From Conchocele bisecta (taxonomy: Eukaryota > Mollusca > Bivalvia > Lucinida > Thyasiridae), in NCBI GenBank assembly GCA_029237695.1, contig CM055275.1:88338433-88402432 (forward strand): DNA of 64,000 nucleotides, read 5' to 3'. Both the position numbers and the translations under genes were made by a program. Of the stretch, positions 52,901-59,645 are shown piece after piece. Below the pieces are notes generated by a model. The model made no database searches. It was not told where the DNA came from and saw only the letters and a list, made by a program, of their open reading frames with translations. Every line of letters starts with the position of its first letter. The first letter of the stretch is position 1.

Positions 52901-55800
52901 AGTATCAAAAAGCAATAACAATTTTGTGGTACCTGTATCATGCTGCAGAAAACAATAAACAGACCACAAATATAGCATATTGTTCTTATTTTCCATGAAA
53001 ACACATCTTGGTATTTCATTAGAATTGTCTCCAAGGAGACAATTCTAATGAAATGCGAAGATATGTTTTCATTTCAAAGCAAACTAATTCAATAATTGCT
53101 GTCTGTTGATGTGTAAACAGTAGTGAGATTTTATTTTACCCAATTAAAATTTTGAAATACCCAATTGCTTCGAAAGTATGGAGTGAAAATACTCAATTAC
53201 TAATTCCTTATCTGGAGCCCTGAGATCACTAAACCTGTATACAGTGGAGCCCCTCTAAAGGTGCTCCAGATAAGGTGCATACTTTGACCAACTTGGGGTG
53301 AAATTTTGTTATTTCTTCATAAAAAATGGCAAGTTGGGAGTGCTTTAGAATCGTCTCATTGAGACGATTCTAAAGCACTCCCAATTTGCCATTTTTAATG
53401 GAGAAATAAGAAATTAGAACCTTATCTGGAGCCCTGTTTGTCACCATAAATTGTTGTATAAGACGATAAACAGAACGGATTTAGCCACTGAATGATGATC
53501 GCAATTTCAATTTTATCACAGGTCCGGCGGACTTGTTGCTTGTAAAATACAAAGGTCCGACATTAAAATTTGCAGGTCCAGGACCTCAGACCAGTGCTAT
53601 TTTCAGGTCCTGCAGTTTCGCCTTCTTCTTGCCCTTCGTCTTGGACAGTCCTGGGTTAGTGAGAGAATAGTGAGAGGAAATAGTGAGATAGTGAGAGAAT
53701 AGTGAGAGTATAGACAAGTCTTTACAGATTATTTGATTTGTATGTGGATATATGCACGAGTTCTGTAGCGTACGATATTGCGTCTCTTTAGAAGCGCAAT
53801 ATCGTTGTGCTGTGCGGTGGAAACAACCATTTTATTATAAGTACAATGTCACTGACAATTTATAAGTGCCTCAAAAATATTCACAACTAAACAAGAACAG
53901 TATGTAGTCTATTGCACTGGTGGTGGATTACAAACATGTCAATGAAATTTTAAGCCAATCATTGATACAGTAAAGAAGTCAAAGCCTTTTGACCTTGATT
54001 TTACTGGGGTTCACACCTGGAGCCAGGTGACCTGCATAATAAGATTTTTTTTTTACTATTTTCTCTATTTTCTAAGGTATACATGTATGATGTTACCACT
54101 CATATGAACCGTCTCGACGAGACGGTTCATATGAGTGGTAACAACATACAGTTTTATGGGGGAAATAAACAAAATAATCAGCTTTTCTCAATAAAAAATA
54201 TTGTATCAAAGAAGTGACCGTGACCTTGATTTTACTTGGGATTCACACCTGGGGCTGGTGAACGGCCTGGCACCAGAGATTAGGACAATGCTTTTGAGTA
54301 CTGAATGTTTGTTTTATTCAATATTGTTATCTAATGTACACCCACCTCGTCACCAGAATCGTCGGAGGGCGGGTCATCTCCTTCGTCAAAGTCCTCCTCC
54401 TCCACCGCTCCATCCTCTCCCTCTGTCTCTGGTTTGGGTGTGGTCTTCCGTTTCTTGGGCGCGGCCTTACCCTGTGTCGGAGATAAATGTATTCAGGGTT
54501 TCCAATAGTGACCCTTTGGGAATATTATTTGATTTTGACTTGTTTCATAGGTCAAATTTGCTATAAACCAGATGGCCGCGGCCCGCATGTCGAGCCCGCC
54601 GAGGCATTTGATGGTATTTTTAAAAACTTTAACGCAGATTTCGGACGGACGCACGGATGGACGCACGGACACCCAGACGTCATTGTGATCACTATGTCTC
54701 GCTTTCCGCAAGCGGGCTCGATAAAAATGATTTGTATTTTACACTTAAATTTAGCATTGATCGTCCATGTTGCCCCATGAGTTCTGGGGGATATTGAAAA
54801 CCCTGGTACTCCAATCTAATGCTCGAAATCAGGAAGTCTGATTGGTCGAGTCTGAGCTGTGCTCTTGATTCCAGAATTTATTGTATGGGGGTGTTTTTAT
54901 TTATGGGTGGTAGGGTTGAACAAATAAATGTTCCTTCCATCACATGCGTACAATTAACCCCTAAGTAACTGGAATGAATTCACACGTGGGGCTAGGTGAT
55001 CTGCATAATAAGAGTGCCTGGCACCAGATACTAGTTGTCTATTACATTCAGTATGGATATAACACGATGGTTTTTGCATATAAATTGTATCAACTCTACT
55101 CCAAATACCATGAAGTTTCATTTGTCAAAACTGAGCTGTGAAGAGGATCTGGGGCCTGTTTCACTAAACTGTGTACGACTAAAATGTACGTAAGTGCAAA
55201 TTTAGGATTGTCTGGAAATTTCAATCATTGAAAACATTGTTAATGCGAATTTAAAATCATAATTTTGCACTTACAAACATTTTAGTCGTACAAACTTTAG
55301 TGAAACGGGCCCCAGCTGAAAACTGAAACGTGATTTCCAAAGTCGAAAAAAGGATTATTATACCTCATCGTAATTTCTAGGCTCATCATTGGTCAGATTG
55401 CTGTCACGTGGTATTAGCCAATCTGGGATATCCCCCGTCCGTGTATATTGCCGTGGTATATTGCGGTCGAAAATACCCGAAGCATAATTACGGAAACAGG
55501 TATGACGTCATACAAATTAACTGACGTCAGACAGACGAAGGTCTGTAGTTTTGCTTGTTTCTGAAATAGTGACTAACGATGTCCAATTAAAATTCGTTAT
55601 TTTGTTATGTTGTCGAAACTCATATGGGAAACCAGGCAGTTTAATTGGCCAAGACTGAGCACAGCCTAGGCTCGGCTAATCAAACTGCCTGATTTCGAGC
55701 ACGAGAATGGATCACATACTCGAAAAGTTTTTTTTTTGTTTGCCCAGATGCTTACCGGTGGACTGTTTTTTTTCTTTCTCTTCACCGCAGGCTTCGCTTT
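34734..55800 (-). CDS. PSIP1-like: LEDGF/HRP2-family chromatin protein (partial gene, 15 exons)
   Basis: Members tether cofactors and lentiviral integrases to chromatin through an integrase-binding domain (IBD) and read H3K36 methylation with an N-terminal PWWP domain (family knowledge). Fifteen exons joined at GT/AG borders with matching phases give 988 codons including the stop. Order: basic NLS-like segments (KAAPKKRKTTPK, TPRPRK), serine/acid clusters, WQKKN...KKELAKKQKE charged helices, a 225-residue K/S/D/E-rich exon, another coiled-coil segment, the IBD over the exons at 42639-38213, a 259-residue acidic exon and an acidic C-terminus ending DDDELHNLLGI. The PWWP exons were not found, so the 5' end lies outside or is unrecognised. 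Introns carry many foldback elements and SINEs. Confidence 0.85.
35156..35460. mobile_element. Two-module composite foldback, copy 2
   Basis: Module 1 35156-35309, module 2 35309-35460, directly abutting; in the intron before the terminal exon of the host gene. Confidence 0.75.
35590..35780. mobile_element. Foldback with CAGAGCTCCAG ends and AATAAG duplication
   Basis: Starts CAGAGCTCCAGTTAAGGTGC and ends CACCTTGACTGGAGCTCTG; AATAAG flanks both sides (35584-35589 and 35781-35786). The centre is a tight palindrome (GGGAGTGCTTTAGAATCGTC and complement). Relatives are at 37518, 53260, 55951 and 59460. Confidence 0.85.
35957..36733 (-). CDS. Host gene exon, 259 codons, acidic
   Basis: VITKLESDKEAVV to DDEAQ, phase 0, acceptor TATTTGCAG, donor GTAAGT. 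Asn-, Ser- and Asp-rich with one more ordered stretch (KLSAIIPPDTFLPYEDNFPD) and a helical segment (LDDRLASLAKMSEVLHSITQ). Confidence 0.8.
36894..36965. repeat. Foldback palindrome around GAGCCGGCTC, copy 1
   Basis: GCAAACAGTGTAGATCCAGA and complement around GAGCCGGCTCGTTACGAGCC. Copies are at 42834-42903 and 60122-60194, each followed by a similar AT-rich tail ending near ACTAGTC; 63784-63930 is an inverted copy lacking the GAGCCGGCTC core. Confidence 0.75.
36966..38071. other. Intron sequence; half foldback and dispersed repeat
   Basis: Contains the AT-rich tail of the previous repeat, a half copy of the CAGAGCTCCAGTTAAGG foldback (37518-37625) and a TTACTTCAACCTGTGG repeat (37770-37815). 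The open frame 37035-37328 has no domain. Confidence 0.5.
38072..38147. repeat. 76-bp palindrome
   Basis: TATTACACTAGTG and its complement at the ends, ATGATTTTTATTGCACTGTG paired around GTGACAC in the centre; it lies 65 bases beyond an IBD exon of the host gene. Confidence 0.75.
38213..38314 (-). CDS. Host gene exon, IBD C-terminal helices
   Basis: CRKYKGSEQIKRKAEYIYSK then FKQYYLMGDG align with [20 protein letters not shown]...FLVGEG. The position of human F406 is Y and V408 is G. Donor GTACGT, acceptor TATTCCGCAG. Confidence 0.85.
38757..39165. pseudogene. Three degraded copies of the start of the IBD exon
   Basis: The acceptor-side sequence of the exon at 38213-38314 (plus-strand CCCTTGTACTTCCGACACTG with AAAGTAGGTCA following) recurs at about 38762, 38963 and 39120, each with substitutions and each followed by GAAAGTAGGTCA-like sequence. 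They look like tandem fragments of exon edge plus intron, not usable exons. Confidence 0.6.
39177..39442. mobile_element. Two-module composite foldback, copy 3
   Basis: Module 1 39177-39289 is shortened in its middle; module 2 39289-39442 is complete. Confidence 0.75.
39578..39948. mobile_element. Foldback of the CAGGGCTCCAG family with damaged centre
   Basis: Matches the 33683 family at both ends (CTAAGCTGCGTATTTGC and CTTAACTGGAGCCCTG); one half of the central hairpin is deleted after TTGTCTCCAAGGAGA. Confidence 0.7.
40136..40237 (-). CDS. Host gene exon, IBD middle helices
   Basis: DIDKCIAIMEDLEVLPVNYV and KNPDIMNTMKK, 34 codons in phase 0, align with LDVNRCIEALDELASLQVT and HTEMITTLKK of human LEDGF. 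Confidence 0.88.
40238..41400. other. Intron repeats: palindrome and 410-bp repeat
   Basis: 40370-40445 is a palindrome (GGAGTCAATTTCC and complement around GATCCTTCAGGATC). 40446-40760 resembles 38490-38700 (TTAAATTCCCATAG, TTTTTTCGCAATAAA). 40963-41400 is a copy of the ~410-bp repeat with AACAGCTA-type block. Confidence 0.6.
41456..41615. repeat. Foldback palindrome, TTTGACAGCAC type, longer copy
   Basis: The outer ends TGTCGTCTGCTG and CAGCAGACGACA pair, with the same centre as 28097-28176. It ends about 38 bases from an IBD exon. The 27296-27340 sequence carries one such outer end. Confidence 0.7.
41653..41726 (-). CDS. Host gene exon, IBD helix 1
   Basis: VTETKLIQMDIEIKRCLQ aligns with the first IBD helix of LEDGF/HRP2 (TRLQRIHAEIKNSL). 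The following KTGNA replaces the KIDN/KVDN loop, so the aspartate that corresponds to human D366 is not seen. Donor GTAAGT, acceptor TATTTTCAG. Confidence 0.85.
41800..42545. repeat. Inverted relative of the 12.2-13.1 kb repeat family
   Basis: Contains GAATGAAAATATGGATGATGA twice and ends with TCGCTTTCCGCAAGCGGGC and GACAAAAATG, the complement of blocks at 12229-12250. Other pieces lie at 54570-54730 and 60525-60790. Confidence 0.65.
42639..42724 (-). CDS. Host gene exon, lysine-rich lead-in to the IBD
   Basis: KEKEEEKERLKKLKYEKKK to EKVN; the donor GTGAGT (42633-42638) is chosen because only it keeps the phase with the next exon; acceptor TTGTTCCAG. Confidence 0.8.
43170..43279 (-). CDS. 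Host gene exon, coiled coil upstream of the IBD
   Basis: ESKTPKMSDADKKRLEEEL then KKQEKLDRQREREK; acceptor TGTTTACAG, donor GTAAGC, leaves two bases for the next exon. Confidence 0.8.
43383..43766. mobile_element. Foldback of the CAGAGCTCCAG family, copy 3
   Basis: Starts CAGAGCTCCAAATAAGCTGC and ends TTATCTGGAGC; the central hairpin is TTTCATTAGAATTC...; no target duplication is evident. Confidence 0.7.
43780..45188. other. Intron: GGCTGTGACTGGAG repeats and a 305-bp foldback
   Basis: 43961-44105 is an imperfect inverted repeat (ACGTTTACAAAATTTACAAT and complement; relative at 47583-47653). 44180-44375 holds two GGCTGTGACTGGAG units. 44433-44737 is a foldback with ends CAGTAGCC/GGCTACTG and centre TTACATTATCACAGCC; its sister is at 51723-52058. 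45066-45112 is a GCTTTCTGCTTCGCGGGC-type repeat end. Confidence 0.6.
45189..45863 (-). CDS. Host gene exon, 225 codons, K/S/D/E low complexity
   Basis: Starts DEETATPAKKEKVEE and ends VKTEEVKHKEK before donor GTAAGA; acceptor ATAAACTAG. It is highly charged and disordered-looking, with repeated SKDSKxK and KSEDxS motifs. The plus-strand open frame over it (45196-45867) is a shadow. Confidence 0.8.
45880..46860. repeat. Cluster of CAAGTTTATCAGGC foldbacks around one exon
   Basis: Five partial or complete copies (about 45885-46000, 46015-46190, 46200-46315, 46485-46610, 46620-46765) share ATCAAGTTTATCAGGCAAGG and GTAGGAATTCCGAGG. A clean copy is at 49921-50055. They surround the exon at 46386. 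Confidence 0.7.
46386..46466 (-). CDS. Host gene exon, serine-rich, NAGNAG acceptor
   Basis: QEESSSSPIKSSPEKPQRD to TQSD, 27 codons, donor GTAAGT. The acceptor reads CTAGCAG, so splicing can include or drop one glutamine. Confidence 0.75.
47179..47332 (-). CDS. Host gene exon, continued charged coiled coil
   Basis: KRQEEAEGIKRAKAEIKKE, then KSPTDKTKRERKKKKFFDEPE; acceptor TTATCACCAG, donor GTTAGT, ends in phase 0. Confidence 0.8.
48056..48226 (-). mobile_element. tRNA-derived SINE, copy 1
   Basis: On the minus strand the head reads GGGTTGTGGCCTAGGGGTTAG (A box) and later GGTTCAAACC (B box), like an RNA polymerase III promoter of tRNA origin. The tail holds GACCTTAGCTGTTGCTGGG. Other copies: 51474-51665, 52083-52292, 56447-56655. 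Confidence 0.75.
48395..48487 (-). CDS. Host gene exon, SDDDAMSSWQKKN charged helix
   Basis: The segment MSSWQKKNVEIKKELAKKQK resembles the EWKRRDEARRRELEARRR region that follows the SDSD cluster in LEDGF/HRP2. Acceptor TGTTGCAG, donor GTAGGT. Confidence 0.8.
48626..49534. mobile_element. Foldback of the CAGAGCTCCAG family with TATCTT duplication and gap
   Basis: Starts CAGAGCTCCAGATAAGC, ends CATCTGGAGCCCTG; TATCTT flanks both sides (48620-48625 and 49535-49540). A 500-base run of N (48989-49488) interrupts its right part; the 14-mer GATGGAGTGAAAAT stands immediately on both sides of the gap. Confidence 0.8.
49602..49665. repeat. 64-bp palindrome
   Basis: GGGGGTCAATGGAAGAA and complement around GGGGCTAACTCCACTGGGGAG; a faint relative (GTGGAAGAATGGAGG) lies near 58371. 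Confidence 0.65.
49921..50480. mobile_element. Chain of four foldbacks in 560 bp (composite copy 4)
   Basis: In order and nearly end to end: a CAAGTTTATCAGGC foldback (49921-50055), module 1 (50053-50166), module 2 (50166-50319), then a GTATATGTTGTGACC palindrome (50323-50427) followed by a second module-2 end (50440-50480). The chain stops about 20 bases before the host exon at 50499. Confidence 0.75.
50499..50595 (-). CDS. Host gene exon, APVRKSTGKAKK to SSISD
   Basis: Acceptor TATGTTACAG, donor GTATGT. Phase fits both neighbours: one base comes from the previous exon, and two carry into the next, making a continuous serine/aspartate cluster SSISDSDSDDD across the junction. The donor lies only about 20 bases from a foldback element. 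Confidence 0.8.
50984..51127. repeat. 144-bp foldback with AAATAGA ends
   Basis: Arms of about 60 bases (ATATTCATATTTTTGCAACG..., ending CACGAGATGAACATATATG-like) pair across a short loop. The outer ends AATAAATAGAATA and TCCTCTATTTA match those of the module-2 and CAAGTTTATCAGGC families. Confidence 0.75.
51474..51665 (-). mobile_element. tRNA-derived SINE, copy 2
   Basis: The same head, B box (GGTTTGAAC region seen as GTTTGAACCC on the plus strand) and tail as copy 1; A box TGGCCTATGGGTTAG. Confidence 0.75.
51723..52058. mobile_element. 336-bp foldback with CAGTAGCC ends
   Basis: Ends CAGTAGCCGATTTCACC and GGTGAAATAGGCTACTG; an inner TAGCAAAGTATACTT block on both sides; centre ATTACATTATCACAGCC and complement. 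It is the same element as 44433-44737, inverted in its internal part. Confidence 0.75.
52083..52292 (-). mobile_element. tRNA-derived SINE, copy 3 (diverged)
   Basis: The head (TGGGTTGTGGCCTAGGG) is clear; the body is diverged and contains a short insertion near the tail. Confidence 0.65.
52342..52433. repeat. 92-bp palindrome next to a host exon
   Basis: CACTCTGCTTTCAATT and complement with centre GGGTGTTGTCAACACCC; it lies 73 bases from the exon at 52506. Confidence 0.75.
52506..52689 (-). CDS. Host gene exon, lysine-rich with AT-hook-like motif
   Basis: Begins DFDMEDTPKMKGKKKA, contains KKTPRPRKQS (AT-hook-like) and ends one base into a codon at GTGAGA; acceptor CTGCCCCAG. Confidence 0.8.
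52821..53436. mobile_element. Two adjacent foldbacks, one of each CAG...CTG family
   Basis: 52821-53222 belongs to the CTCCAGATAAGCTGCG family with an intact central hairpin (TTGTCTCCAAGGAGACAA). 53260-53436 belongs to the GGTGCG family with centre GAATCGTCTCATTGAGACG. They lie 38 bases apart. Confidence 0.75.
53437..54345. other. Intron: small palindromes
   Basis: GAGAATAGTGAGAG repeats at 53655-53710, a short hairpin CGATATTGCG...CGCAATATCG (53783-53812), and a GTTACCACTCATATGAACC foldback (54070-54165). Confidence 0.55.
54346..54471 (-). CDS. Host gene exon, 42 codons, basic then acidic
   Basis: GKAAPKKRKTTPKPETE followed by an E/D/S-rich stretch ending SGDE; acceptor CGACACAG, donor GTGGGT, phase 0 on both sides. 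Confidence 0.75.
55756..55800 (-). CDS. Host gene exon 1 of those visible (15 codons)
   Basis: Reads KAKPAVKRKKKNSPP, a basic NLS-like peptide, phase 0 at both ends; acceptor TTATCCAG, donor GTAAGC. Its small size makes it the least certain exon, but phase and composition fit the next one. Confidence 0.6.
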
Positions 55801-55814
55801 CTGGATAATAAATT

Positions 55815-57050
55815 GGGACACAGTCTAACATACAAATTGGTACTGAATATTTGAGATGGGGATGTGAGAAATGGGGCTTATGGCATCTGTGACCAGTCAA
55901 CCCAGATCAACTTGAAATTGCTTCTGGATAATAAATTGGGACAGTCCAACCAGAGCTCCAGTTAAGGTACGCAATTTTATCAATTTTGGGGGGAATTTTG
56001 TTAATTATTCACCAAAAATGGCAAGTTGCGAGTGCTTTAGAATCGTCTCCTTGAGACAATTCTAAAGAACTCCCAACTTGCCATTTTTGGTGAAGAACTA
56101 AGAAAAACACTTCGAATATTTGGTCAAATTACGCATCTTAACTGGAGCTCTGATTTGGACAGTGCATACTTCCGACTGTGGCTGAATAAATGGGGCTTAT
56201 GACTTTTGTCATCAGGGTAGACCCAAAACCTGAAATTGCTTTCTGGATATAAAATTGCGGAACAGTCTCACAATATGTACTGAATACAATGTATGACATG
56301 TGACCATCGCGGATGAACTGATTTTTTTTTTATTACAACCAGTGTAGTCCCAGATCACATGCGCAGTCTGATCTGGGTCTGCAACAGTTTGTCATCCAGT
56401 AAATGAAACAACGATAATGATTCTAAGACAACAAAGTGCCAGCAGACTGATATTGAAAGTGATGGGTTTAACGTCCCAGTAAAAGCTAAGGTCATATAGA
56501 GACTGCACCACAGTTTGAAGTCTCATCCGACAGACCAGTGGGATGGGAATACTATGAAAGTTTTTTCCAATGGCCTAGGCGAGGTTTGAACCCACAACAC
56601 CCGGATTGGAAGTCAGGTGTTCTAACCCCTATTCCACAAACCATCCCAGCCAGCATTGGCCGTAAATTCTCCAGCAACAGCCACATTTAATCATTATTCA
56701 TTCACGACATTTGCTCCGACAAGAATTCCGCCATGGATGCTGTGTCGCGCCTGCCGAGGCATTTGATCGTAACATGATCATGGACATGTGCTAAAGTGTA
56801 GCATCACTAAAACTGTCAGAGAAGTGCAGGCTTTAAACACGAGAAACGTCAAGGGTAAGTTCATAATGGCAGCAAATGTATTAAAGCAGGCGTGGCAAAC
56901 AGTATACTAGAACTCAACATTTAAATTGCTTAATTAATTAACATGTAGAGAACTAACACAATAGCTCATTGCATGCTGAAAACTTGAGAAACAATAGCGT
57001 TAATGTTTTAATTCTGAAGAGTAATGAGCGATTTGATGATGACAAAGATT
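55815..57050. other. Region upstream of visible exons; repeats only
   Basis: Holds GGCTGTGACTGGAG-type repeats (55855-55920, 56165-56420), a foldback with CAGAGCTCCAGTTAAGG ends (55951-56152) without a clear target duplication, and a tRNA-derived SINE (56447-56655, minus strand). No further exon of the host gene is recognised. Confidence 0.6.
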
Positions 57051-57053
57051 TGA

Positions 57054-57126
57054 CAAATTTTGATCCAATTATGTTTTTACCAGTGTAACAGTTACACTGG
57101 TAAAAACATAATTGGATCAAAATTTG
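57054..57126. repeat. 73-nt near-perfect palindrome
   Basis: CAAATTTTGATCCAATTATG and complement around AGTGTAACAGTTACACT, with no mismatch seen. Confidence 0.8.
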
Positions 57127-57251
57127 TTACTACATGTAACTCCAGATCAGCTACCAAACAAGCATGGTACTATTTAACTATTTGCATGCTGGGAAACTTG
57201 TGGGCTATAAATAGTTCAAAACTAGCAGATGACAATTCATCATATTTTCTT

Positions 57252-57358
57252 GTATTTCTCCCCGTAAAAATCATGAATATGTCTTGGAATTTCCTTAGAA
57301 TTGAGTCCTGAGGACTCAATGCTAATGAAATTCCAAGGCATATTTACGGACAGAAATA
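57252..57358. repeat. 107-bp foldback
   Basis: TTGGAATTTCCTTAGAATTG and complement around GAGTCCTGAGGACTC; its core resembles the centre of the 33683 family (TTTCATTAGAATTGTCTCC) but the outer arms differ. Confidence 0.7.
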
Positions 57359-57367
57359 AAACATATA

Positions 57368-58231
57368 CAGTAGAACTTCGATAACTAGAACAGGTCTGGC
57401 TCGAACACCATGGAAAACTCGAACTGGTTCGACAGTCCCGGCAAATTTCCTATATAATTCATGTAATAAAACACCTTAAACTCGAACTATGAATTACTCG
57501 AACAGTCGAACCTGTGTATTAGTCCCGTGGACGGTCAAACAGTGGTAATTACCGCTAATAACTCGAACAGGTAAGTCTGTGATCAGCTGTTTGTCTAACG
57601 AGGTGCGAATTCCACCATTGCGGGCGGTCGTGTTGAGTAGTTTCCATTGACGCGGGATGACATTAAATCACGAATCGCAAACAATAGCTGCGTGAATTAC
57701 GGGCGTTAAAAGTGAAAAGGACTTGAATGCGTTATGTGTTCATGAACAAACGTTTACTTAAATTAAATTTAACTTTGACAGAAGATGTGCCAATACCAAA
57801 CAAACCGAGATCATGGAATTCTTCAGGCGTTAATTCATAGTGTTTATAATTGTATACCGACATTGTTTCGTTTATATTTTCCGTTTGTATATTTATTCCA
57901 ACCACTGTGCTATGTGCTATTTTTTAGAGCACTGGAATACCAGTATTATGTATAGACGCAAAGCGGAACATAGAGGTTTATTTGACGTATAATTACATGT
58001 AAATATTGAATAAATCAGCAACTTTACAATAGTATTTGTTATTTTTCATTTCTCCCTCCAAATGTAATGCATATACAATGGCATGTCACATCGGTCATCT
58101 CATATATTCACATAAGTGATTTTATTGACTGAATGTGACAGTACATTTTTGAAACTTCATTCCCTCGAACTATGCATCGCTCAAACTCAAACTCGATTCC
58201 GTTGCCGGTTCGAGCGATCGAAGTTCTACTG
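57368..58231. mobile_element. pogo/Tigger-like element, non-autonomous, 864 bp
   Basis: Starts CAGTAGAACTTCGATAACT and ends GATCGAAGTTCTACTG, flanked by TA on both sides (57366-57367 and 58232-58233), the target of Tc1/mariner/pogo elements. CAGTAGAAC with CGAAC motifs is typical of pogo/Tigger ends. No transposase frame remains. Confidence 0.8.
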
Positions 58232-58239
58232 TACTCCTA

Positions 58240-58776
58240 ATTCGTTTGGTGGATATTTTCACCGCTAGCATGCAGAGTTATGAACAAGATCATTCGAGTC
58301 ACCAGGATAATGGTCAGGCTTAATTCGGTTGATTTTGGCAATTATCTATTCAAAGGGTTAGTGGAAGAATGGAGGATGAACTTCATGTAGGAGCCCGATT
58401 CTTCCACCAACTCCTTCAACCAGTTCACTCCATGAGTGAGTTATGCCCCTTTATTCCACTGTCCCTTCCATGTTTCTTTAGCTTACCGTAATAACCTTTA
58501 ATAGGAAACACATATAAATATCTGGTTTCGCACAAAAAAGAGTGACCCAATGTTTAACATTAGTATGGTCGTACAGGTTTATCAATAATAACAATGTATT
58601 TGGATACCATTCGTTTAGGGAAACTCCTATTTAATAGGGGTTTCCCGAAACAAATGGTGTCCGAATATTTAGGGTTAGTCCAGTATAACATAACATAAGC
58701 TGCTAGCAAATACCAAAACACTTTGGATAATTGTAAGTTTATAAAACTGCAAGATTGTGGTGTCTGAATAAGAGCT
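58240..58776. other. Non-coding; one short palindrome
   Basis: 58601-58666 is a palindrome (GGATACCATTCGTTTAGGGA and near-complement). No gene is recognised. Confidence 0.5.
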
Positions 58777-59162
58777 CAGAGCTCCAGAATTAGTAATTGA
58801 GTATTTTCACTCTGAAGCAATTGGGTATTTCAAAATTTTAAGTAGGTAAAATAAAATAACACTACTGTTTACACATCAACAGACAGCAATTATTGCATAG
58901 TTTGCTTCGAAATGAAAACATGTCTTGGCATTTCATTAGAATTGTCTCCTTGGAGACAATTCTAATGAAATACCAAGATATGTTTTCATGGAAAATAAGA
59001 AAACTATGCTATATTTGTGGTCTGTTTATTGTTTTCTGCAGCATGATAAATGAACCACAATGTTGTAATTGCTTTTTGATACTCGCTACTTCTGATTTCA
59101 ATTGGGTTTTTGGCAATTTTAATTGGGTATTTACGCAAATACGCAGCTTATCTGCAGCTCTG
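58777..59162. mobile_element. Foldback of the CAGAGCTCCAG family, copy 6
   Basis: Inverted relative to the 48626 copy: starts CAGAGCTCCAGAATTAG, ends AGCTTATCTGCAGCTCTG; central hairpin TTGTCTCCTTGGAGACAA intact. Confidence 0.75.
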
Positions 59163-59459
59163 CAGCTCTGGAGCTACACTGACCAAAACATGAATAATGT
59201 CAATTCTGATATAGGTAAGACACGTCATGTGATTGTGCACCCTAGAAAATGTGCATTTTTTCATTAAGAATGTTTACAGAAAATGTGTAAGTTGACAAAA
59301 TGTTCATAGCAAATGCTAACTCTATTCTACATTTGCCCAGAACATTTCATAAACATTTCAGAACATTTACAGAAAATATCATGAATATTGTAGATAATTT
59401 TCCTTAGAAATCGCACATCTTCTTGCATGTAGGTACAAAATCATAGGACTCGTATAATG

Positions 59460-59639
59460 CACAGTTCCAGTTAAGGTGCGTAATTTCACCAACTTGGGGT
59501 GCCATTTTGTTATTTCTTCATCAAAAATGGCAAGTTGGCAGTGCTTTAGAATCGTCACTGAGACGATTCAAAAGAACTCCCAACTTGCCATTTTTGATGG
59601 AGAAATAAGAAATTTACCTCCAAATTAACTGGAGCTCTG
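59460..59639. mobile_element. Foldback with ATAATG duplication
   Basis: Starts CACAGTTCCAGTTAAGG (two changes from consensus), ends TTAACTGGAGCTCTG; ATAATG flanks both sides (59454-59459 and 59640-59645). Confidence 0.8.
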
Positions 59640-59645
59640 ATAATG

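Noticed and set aside
54201..54566. 121-aa plus-strand ORF
   Set aside because: Antisense shadow of the host exon at 54346-54471.
57060..57311. Possible further 5' exon of the host gene
   Set aside because: The frame is made of two palindromes and has no splice borders or PWWP-like sequence.
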